DNA of 64,000 bases, from the NCBI GenBank assembly GCA_964035575.1, contig OZ037852.1, forward strand, positions 1,612,001-1,676,000. Direction: 5' to 3'. The position numbers and the translations under genes were made by a program. Each line of letters opens with the position of its first letter. Position 1 is the stretch's first letter. This document shows, piece after piece, positions 57,274 through 64,000 of the stretch. Below the pieces are notes generated by a model. It was not told the DNA's origin and did no database searches. It saw nothing but the letters and a program-made list of their open reading frames with translations. The DNA comes from Rhynchopus sp. YZ270_cl-10 (lineage: Eukaryota > Euglenozoa > Diplonemea > Diplonemida > Diplonemidae).

Positions 57274-58719
57274 ATGACCCTCCCACTGGTCCTTGCTGCG
57301 ACACTCGCAGCGGCACCAGCAAGCAGACATGAGGTGACGTCGTTCCCAGGCTATGACGGCCCCCTTCCTTCGAAGGCGTACTCCGGCTTCATCCCTTCGG
57401 TGTCCCCCCCATCGGGTAAGGGTGAGATGTACTTCCACTACCTGATGTTCGAGGCAGAGGAGAACCCCGCCACCGCACCCACCGTGTTCTGGTACAACGG
57501 CGGCCCCGGTGCGTCCAGCCTGTTCGGCCTCTTCCTGGAGCTCGGCCCGCTGTACCTGAACGAGTTCTCTGAGACGACGGAGGCCTTCAACAAGACAGGC
57601 ATCCCCACCCCGCTGTACAACCCCAAGACGTGGAGCAAGCGCTTCAACCTCTTCGCCATTGACAGCCCCGCCCCCGTCGGGTTCTCCTACTGCACGCAGG
57701 AGGGCCCCGCAGGGAAGGGGACGAGCTGTGGGAGCTGGAACGACACGTACGTCTTCAAGGCCAACCACGCTGTCGTGACGACACTCATGAACGACGTCTT
57801 CCCGGAGCTGAAGCAGAACAAGCTCTACATTGCGGGCGAGAGCTACGCTGGCGTCTACGTTCCGGGTCTTGTGAACGAGCTTATCACCGAGCCCAAAGGC
57901 CTGAACCTTGCTGGTTACATCGTCGGCGACGGTGTGCTGGGAAATGTGGGGTGTGAGGGTCCTTTGTACGACGTTGAGTTCTTCGGCGGGCACGGGCAGA
58001 TCAGCAACGAGCTGTACAACAGAATCCGCGACGAGTGCCCACGCAGCGAGCTCTGCTCGGGGAAGCTGACTGCGAAGTGCGAGGCCTACATTGCTGAGAT
58101 GACCACAATGATCGGTGGGTACTACGTGTACGACTTGTACGATGACTGCCAAAACAACATGTTCATGGACATCAAGATGCGCCACAAGGGGCACAGCAGG
58201 CACCTGGTGAGCAAGTACCTGGGCGGTGCGCTGAACGACTACGCCTGCACCGGCTCGTCCATGACTGACTACCTGAACCGCACGGATGTGCGTGAAGCTT
58301 TTGGCGTCCCAACAAACGACTTCTTCTTCAACGCAGACAATGGCCACGGCTTCAACTACACGTCCGATATTGACACCGTCATGCCCTTCCACAAGCGCGC
58401 TATTGAGAGCGGGCTTCGTGTCCTGACGTACCAGGGTGACGCTGATGCATGTGGACTGAACTCCGAAGGCTTCCTTCAGGAGGCATACACCTCGTTCTGG
58501 CCCAGCATCGGACTGAAGCAGACTGAGACGTGGAGGCCCTGGACCGTCGACGGCAAGCAGCGCATGGGCGGGTACGCGATGGAGTGGGGCAGCGGCCAGG
58601 CTGCGTTCCTGACCATCCGTGGCTCTGGACACATGGTTCCTCTGAACAAGCCCGACCAGGCCTTTACCCTGATCAACTCCTTCGTCTTTGGCGAAGACTA
58701 CCCCAGGTACCAGAACTGA
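57274..58719 (+). CDS. Serine carboxypeptidase (peptidase family S10)
   Basis: The protein has 481 aa, with no intron. The start 57274 gives a signal peptide (MTLPLVLAATLAAAPASRHE). Family features are clear: YFHYLMFEAEENP, VFWYNGGPGASSLFGLFLEL (oxyanion region), NLFAIDSPAPVGFSY, catalytic serine S190 in YIAGESYAGVYVPGL, the Asp in TYQGDADACG (D391 most likely), and His H453 in GSGHMVPLNKP. All three catalytic residues are present, so it should be active. It removes C-terminal residues in acidic compartments such as lysosome or vacuole, or after secretion. NDT, NRT and NYT sequons agree with the secretory route. Length is normal for the family. The antisense frame of similar length is a shadow. 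Confidence 0.92.
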   Translation: MTLPLVLAATLAAAPASRHEVTSFPGYDGPLPSKAYSGFIPSVSPPSGKGEMYFHYLMFEAEENPATAPTVFWYNGGPGASSLFGLFLELGPLYLNEFSETTEAFNKTGIPTPLYNPKTWSKRFNLFAIDSPAPVGFSYCTQEGPAGKGTSCGSWNDTYVFKANHAVVTTLMNDVFPELKQNKLYIAGESYAGVYVPGLVNELITEPKGLNLAGYIVGDGVLGNVGCEGPLYDVEFFGGHGQISNELYNRIRDECPRSELCSGKLTAKCEAYIAEMTTMIGGYYVYDLYDDCQNNMFMDIKMRHKGHSRHLVSKYLGGALNDYACTGSSMTDYLNRTDVREAFGVPTNDFFFNADNGHGFNYTSDIDTVMPFHKRAIESGLRVLTYQGDADACGLNSEGFLQEAYTSFWPSIGLKQTETWRPWTVDGKQRMGGYAMEWGSGQAAFLTIRGSGHMVPLNKPDQAFTLINSFVFGEDYPRYQN

Positions 58720-59200
58720 TCCACTGATGCATCGGTTCAACTCTACTACGTGTCTTCCAAATGTGTGATGTGATGTGTGTAAATTAGCTAACGTTATCCT
58801 CCTCCACGCCCAAGAGTTTCCCTGTTGTGTTGCAGGGCAACTTGCATGTGTGGCAGGACAAGATCCACTCAAACAAAGTACCGCGACAAAAAAAAAGTGA
58901 CATTGACCCTTGAGTAACAAACAAAACCCAGTGGTATATGAACCGAAGGATACGTACCGAGTAGTTCATTTAAATGATAAACACTCTTTACATCACCGAG
59001 GTTTCGTACCCCCTCACGCTTTGGAGATATTTTACTTCAAAGCGCAATATCCTTCGGGCGACATTGTGTTTGCTACCCTTGGGAGATGGTTGAAACAAAA
59101 AGCCCCCAGCCCTGATTTATTTTGTCACGTTTTGAACGCTACCACACGCGCCACCCATTTTCCCACAGGTTGTACACCAAGGGGTGAAAACTGCTGCATC
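58720..59200 (+). other. Intergenic spacer with strong candidate acceptor
   Basis: The frame of the next gene is open from 58910, but its translation has no family similarity. CCATTTTCCCACAG ending at 59169 precedes ATG 59201 and is a strong candidate spliced-leader acceptor. Confidence 0.5.
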
Positions 59201-62200
59201 ATGGTGGCGAAGGAAAACTTGAATATTGAGACGAACAAGGTGTACGTCTCGAATGATGGTATCCAGAGCATTGTTCTGGATGACTCGTACGACTCGGACT
59301 ACGACCCAAGCAACGAGGAGCTGCAGAACTACGCACTTAACATGCTTGGCATGGAAGACCCTCAAGAAGAGCAAGCGCTGCTCTGGATCGCCAAATCCGG
59401 ACTCAAGTGCAAGCTCCCCGAGAACTGGCGCATGTGCCAAACTAACGAGAACGACACGTACTACTTCAACTTCCGCACAGGAGACTCCATCTGGGAGCAC
59501 CCCCTCGACGCAAAGTACCAACAACTTTACAAAGAGCAAAGCAAGCTGCGTATGCAAGGCAAGCCCTTCAAGACGTACATGGACGAGGAGGCAGAGGCCT
59601 TCATCACAGGGGTCAAGCCAAAGAAAGAAAAGAAGGACAAGAAGGAGCGCAAGAAGTCTGTCGAACACGAAAAGGACGACGTTGGTGAGCTCGGTGGCCT
59701 CACTACAACGCGCGGGAAGGGCAAGTTTGGGAACCTACCGACCACCACAGGGCTGGGGAAGGGGAAACTCTCTCTTGGTGGAGACGAGCCGTTGAGTGCT
59801 GCTGCACTTGGGCGGCAGGCGCTGCCGGGTCTGGGCGGGGGCGGGCTGTCGCGTGAGGGGAAGTCACCAGCGTCGACTGTTGTGTCGGCGTCGCCTGGCC
59901 TAACGTCGTCAACACTGAAGACACCTCTGGGCACGGCGTCGTCCTCTCAGAGCTTCAACGCTTCGCTTGGGACAGACGACGGTGCACCTGTGCAGGCGAA
60001 GCAGGATCTGGAGGAGGAACTGAAGTCGTTGCTTGCACAGCTGCGCAGCGACCACACGCAGGCAGCAGACGAGGCGAAGCGTCAGTTCGAACAGAAGCAG
60101 AAACGTCTAAAGTACTCCCACGAGCAGGACATGCAAGACCTCGACATGAACCTCGAGAAGCAGCGCAACAACGTCCGCCGCTCCAGTGCCGCCAAGCAAT
60201 CCGAGTGGGAGCGCCAGCTCGAGGAGCAGAACTCCTCCCGGCGCCAAAGCTGCGAGCGTCAGCTCAATACTGAGTTCAAAAGCTGGCGGTCATTGAAGGA
60301 CACTACTTTGCAGGCGAAGAAGGAGCACATCGAGACTGAGCAGAAGGACGCACAGAGCGAGCTTGAGAAGGACAACGAACGGTCGCTGAATAAGTTGGAA
60401 AGGGACTTCAAAAAGAAAATGGCGGACACAGACGATAGTGACGATGTTGCGAGCCAACTGCGCGATGTGGAGAAGCGCAAGCGAGACCTCCACGACACGG
60501 AGGAGGAGCTCAGGAACCGCAGCTCTGCCGTGCGTCACGAGCTGGAGGCCTTGGATAGGGAGAGGAAGCGTCTCAGCAAGGAGCCGAAGGAAGCGGGCTG
60601 TGACCTGAGTGAGACACGGCTTTCACAAGAGAGGGAGATTGAGGAGGTCACAGCAGCGAATGCAGCACACCTCGAAGGGACCAAGGGCACGACCACAGAA
60701 GAGCAAGCGTCGCTCAAAGAGGAATACACATCCAAGCTAGGCACCCTTCAGAACGAGCACGACACCACCACGAACAACCTGCAGGAACGCCTTTCCCTCA
60801 AACGGGAGCAACTTCTGAACGAGCTCTCAGACCTGGAGGAGGAGTTGACAGCCAAGAAGCAGTCTGTCGAGGAACTGCGGAAGTCGTCGTCAACAGGGGG
60901 CCACAGCGCACTGCACACAGAACACAGCAAGAAAAAGCAAGATCTCGAGAACGGGTTTCAGAAGGAGAAGGCGAACCTTCAGAAGGTATTAGCGGAGCTG
61001 AGAGAGGAGTCGGCAAAGGTGCCGGTCGCGAGTAGTGTTTCGTCAACGAACAGACCAGCGCACGCACAGACAATGGAAGAGTTAAAACAACGCTTTGTAC
61101 GAGACTCTGCCCTGCGTAAGGCTGCACTTGAGGAGGAATGTCTCACGCGTCTCGAGCAAGACAAGGACCGACTCGCCAGCGAAAACGCAGCGAAAATCAC
61201 TAGATTGTCAAACCTGCAGCAGGACAACCTCAAGAAGCTTCTTGCAGATGAGGAACGGAAACACTCATCCGTCATGAATTCTATTGTGCAAAGTTCACAA
61301 GTTCGGCAGCCAGACACGACAAGCGGGGATGCTGCTGAAAAGCTGCAAGTCTTCTTGGACCAGCAACGCGTTCGCTACGATGAAGAGGTGTTGAGGCTTT
61401 CTACTGAGTCGGCCAGAAGTCTTGAGTGCGAACGTCAGCGTATTGAGGAAGCCTCTTGCGTACGACTGTCGAAGTACCGCGAAGAGCAGGAGAGGGAGTT
61501 GCGCGCTGCCTTTTCAAAGGAGTCTGGCCGTTTTGCTGCGCTGCTCTCTGCACAGAGCAACATCTCTGATCAGATCCATATCCTTCGCAACGATTTTGAC
61601 CGTGAGATGACAGCACTGTCCGACGAATGCCGTGTTCGGCATGACGGCATCAAGTCGGAGGCGGACGCCCGCCACAAGGCTCTGCTCCACTCTATAGAGC
61701 AAGATCACAAGCTCGAGACGCTTCGCCTCGAGCGTCAACAGGAGCTCGCCCTCCAGGCGCAGAGCACCAGCAAAACAAGCGAAGAGCGACGGCTTCTCGA
61801 AGCCACACACGACGTGGAGATGGCAGCATTGGAGCAGAAGAACAGCCAACAGATTGCAGCCGAGACTGCGCATCACGAGGCCGAGCTGGAGGAGCTGCGC
61901 GCACACCACAAATCAGAGCTGACACGCGCACGCCAACAGACAGAGCTCCGTCAGCAAGACATGCTTGTCGCAAAGGTAAAGCGACACGCGGCGAGCATGT
62001 CGGAGACGAGGAAGCCCCGTGTGGAGCAAACCGAAGTGGAGCAGGCGAAGCGGTTCTTGAAGACGCAGAAGCATGCACTTCGGAAGCGCAAGGTATGCCG
62101 CACACTCAACACCACATGCATTGTTCTCTCCACAGGATGAGCTGGGATCGCGCAAGGCGAAGTGGGAGGACGACAACGGGCGACACTCTTCTAAGAAGTT

Positions 62201-62513
62201 TGACAAACGCTCTGAAGCCCTGCACGCAGAGGAGTCTGCGTTGTCGCGACGGGAGTATTGGCTGCAGCAAAGGATGCAAAAGATGCGTGTGGCAGAGCAC
62301 TCAGAGGGCATCTCAGAGTCATCGGACAAAGACGCCAGCGACATAAACATGCTACACCTAATGAAGTCTCTCTCAGGCCAGGTAGAGCGACTCAGCGACA
62401 AAATGAACGCAATAGTACACAAACGCAAACCCCACAAACACAGCAGTAGCACAAGAGTGACCGATAAATGGGAGAACTGGCTTGTGTCGGGTAATATTAA
62501 GCACTGCTGGTAA
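59201..62513 (+). CDS. CEP164: CEP164-like centriolar distal-appendage protein
   Basis: Join of 59201..62092 and 62136..62513 (1,089 aa; GTATGC donor, CCACAG acceptor, phase 0). The N-terminal block matches CEP164: a DDSYDSDYDPSNEELQNYAL segment like its EEDYDETYIPSEQEI, then LLWIAKSGLKCKLP, then a WW domain (about 73-105) with W in ENWRM, YYFNFRTGDSIWEHP and a closing proline. A Lys/Glu-rich stretch and a Gly/Ser-rich linker follow. About 600 residues of Glu/Gln/Lys/Arg-rich coiled coil (about 265-960) come next. The C-terminus (SGQVERLSDKMNAI, then DKWENWL) recalls the human end. CEP164 sits on mother-centriole distal appendages, recruits TTBK2 through the WW region and docks membranes for cilium assembly. 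Confidence 0.85.
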
Positions 62514-62683
62514 ACTGAATAAATCTTTGTCTTCGGTCCTTTTGTCCACCTTTTTCCAAAGGAAACCTATCTGTTCCCTCTAAATGGAATATAAGAAAAC
62601 AAATCAAAAACAATGGTATTTTGTTCTTTCCTCTCTTCCATTCACCCCCACCCAACTCTTGTACAGGGGTTTTGGTGTTTAAA

Positions 62684-63583
62684 ATGAACGTCACTGGCAT
62701 GCTTGAGGGGCTCGATGCGTTGTCGCATGTAGGTGTGGATGACATTGGAGTGGGCCTCGCAGTTTCTCTGATAATCGCTGCGGCTGCGAACTCCCTGAGG
62801 CCCACCCATATCGAAGACGAGACGATTGGGATTGGCGGGTGGCACCGTGCCTCGGGGTGGCACGCAACTTGCAATGAAATCCTGACGGCGGTGCTCAGCC
62901 TTGTCGCTGTGTGGCGCTTGTACAGGGCTTCTGCAGAGGAATTCCCGGCAGTGGCTCTAACGGACCCGCTGTTGGTCCTGCACATCTTGACGGCAGCCTT
63001 GTTTGTGCTTCCGAAGCTGCCCCCCATTGAGTTGCTGTACGACTTTCTCACGTGCCACTCGCTGTGGTTTGTCGTTCTGTTCTACTTGCGTGCAGAGTCG
63101 GTAACGTTTGATGTTGAAACGGTGGCGACCCGCCACCTGCCGATGTTGTGTGTCATGCTGTTTCCTGCCAAGTCTATTTGGTGGGGCGAGATCACATTCC
63201 TGCGGTTTGGGTTCCCACGTGTGGCGCTGCAGTCAGCAATGTTCCACTTGGGCGTGATCACTCCGTACGCCATTGCACTGAGGCACAACACAGACGCACC
63301 GACAGAGCTCGGTATCCGCACCGCTCCCGAGCAGTATGTGACGGCCTTGCAGTCTCTCCCACTGCCACAGGGCGTGTTTGATGTTGCTGTGAACGAATTC
63401 ACCTTCTTCGCCTTCTATCCTCTCGTGTTCGTGTTCGCCTGTGTGACGAGGAAGTCCTGGGACTTCCTCTTCCAGATTGTTACTGCGCGCAAACGTACCG
63501 AGCAGCGTATGCTCGAGGAGCAAGCTGCGCCAGAAGAGGAAGTGCCGATGACGAAGAAGTCCAAGAAGACGAAAAGGAAGTGA
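62684..63583 (+). CDS. Multi-pass membrane protein with Lys-rich C-terminus
   Basis: The protein has 299 aa, with no intron. The start 62684 lies 19 bases after CTTGTACAG, a likely acceptor ending at 62665. Hydrophobic segments at about 20-38, 65-81, 93-112, 114-135, 150-166, 182-200 and 245-262 suggest six or seven membrane helices. The tail EEEVPMTKKSKKTKRK has dilysine-like character, so ER residence is possible. The general layout faintly recalls TRIC (TMEM38) cation channels of the ER, but the KEV and glycine motifs of that family are not evident, so I leave the function open. Confidence 0.65.
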   Translation: MNVTGMLEGLDALSHVGVDDIGVGLAVSLIIAAAANSLRPTHIEDETIGIGGWHRASGWHATCNEILTAVLSLVAVWRLYRASAEEFPAVALTDPLLVLHILTAALFVLPKLPPIELLYDFLTCHSLWFVVLFYLRAESVTFDVETVATRHLPMLCVMLFPAKSIWWGEITFLRFGFPRVALQSAMFHLGVITPYAIALRHNTDAPTELGIRTAPEQYVTALQSLPLPQGVFDVAVNEFTFFAFYPLVFVFACVTRKSWDFLFQIVTARKRTEQRMLEEQAAPEEEVPMTKKSKKTKRK

Positions 63584-63683
63584 TATCTCAAAGCATCAAG
63601 AGAGTGAGGGAGACGAGAGAGGAAGTGAACCACTAGAATTCAATAAAACAGAACTTCCCCTCCCTTTTTTTCTTCCATATTCT

Positions 63684-64000
63684 GCTCCTTAGCTCCTTAG
63701 CTCCTTAGCTCCTTAGCTCCTTAGCTCCTTAGCTCCTTAGCTCCTTAGCTCCTTAGCTCCTTAGCTCCTTAGCTCCTTAGCTCCTTAGCTCCTTAGCTCC
63801 TTAGCTCCTTAGCTCCTTAGCTCCTTAGCTCCTTAGCTCCTTAGCTCCTTAGCTCCTTAGCTCCTTAGCTCCTTAGCTCCTTAGCTCCTTAGCTCCTTAG
63901 CTCCTTAGCTCCTTAGCTCCTTAGCTCCTTAGCTCCTTAGCTCCTTAGCTCCTTAGCTCCTTAGCTCCTTAGCTCCTTAGCTCCTTAGCTCCTTAGCTCC
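63684..64000. repeat. Satellite of 8-bp unit AGCTCCTT, running off the window
   Basis: About 39 perfect tandem copies with no visible variant, starting about 100 bp after the last stop codon and continuing past the edge. The + strand is pyrimidine-rich. AGCT inside the unit is self-complementary. Confidence 0.97.

Noticed and set aside
58910-59200. Upstream in-frame extension of the CEP164 gene
   Set aside because: CCACAG at 59164-59169 looks like the acceptor, and the CEP164 similarity begins only after ATG 59201.

Overview
The window reads as nuclear DNA of a flagellated protist. All 22 gene calls lie head to tail on the + strand over 64 kb. I model 36 introns, and 33 of them open with GTATG. 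Many start codons sit just after a pyrimidine tract ending in AG with no intron donor upstream, which is the look of spliced-leader trans-splicing of polycistronic transcripts. Three ortholog-level calls belong to the ciliary basal body (MKS1, CEP164) or to eukaryotic trafficking (C2CD5). This layout points to Euglenozoa, and a diplonemid-like organism with ordinary cis introns fits best. That placement is inference, and another lineage with one-directional gene arrays such as a dinoflagellate is not excluded.

Layout. Positions 1-16.1 kb hold the C-terminal part of MKS1, an unrecognised 643-aa protein, a five-repeat annexin-like protein with Asn-rich linkers, an 84-aa coiled coil, two neighbouring degenerate kinase-like proteins, a secreted FAD sugar-lactone oxidase-like enzyme and a low-complexity coiled-coil protein. 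Positions 16.1-20.6 kb are a gene-poor stretch of inverted-repeat elements and short dispersed repeats. Positions 20.7-33.8 kb hold a SAM-domain protein and the most striking part of the window: two tandem, almost identical genes. Each encodes a membrane anchor, a caspase-fold-like domain apparently without its catalytic residues, an Apaf-1-like NB-ARC (STAND) NTPase module and a short WD40-like tail.

Positions 35.8-42.7 kb hold C2CD5 with a discoidin-like domain spliced into it, an unrecognised 345-aa protein and a RING-finger protein. Positions 43.1-47.3 kb are a second tandem duplication, of a secreted glycoside-hydrolase-like protein. Positions 47.4-63.6 kb hold a 103-aa protein, a PH-like protein, an ORC1/CDC6-like AAA+ protein with SAP-like domains inserted between Walker A and Walker B, katanin p60, a serine carboxypeptidase, CEP164 and a multi-pass membrane protein. 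The window ends inside an AGCTCCTT satellite.

The genes form no obvious single pathway. Basal-body and microtubule functions recur (MKS1, CEP164, katanin). The two local gene duplications (caspase-like/STAND and glycosidase-like) have homogenised bodies. All multi-exon models were built by hand from splice-site and reading-frame agreement.
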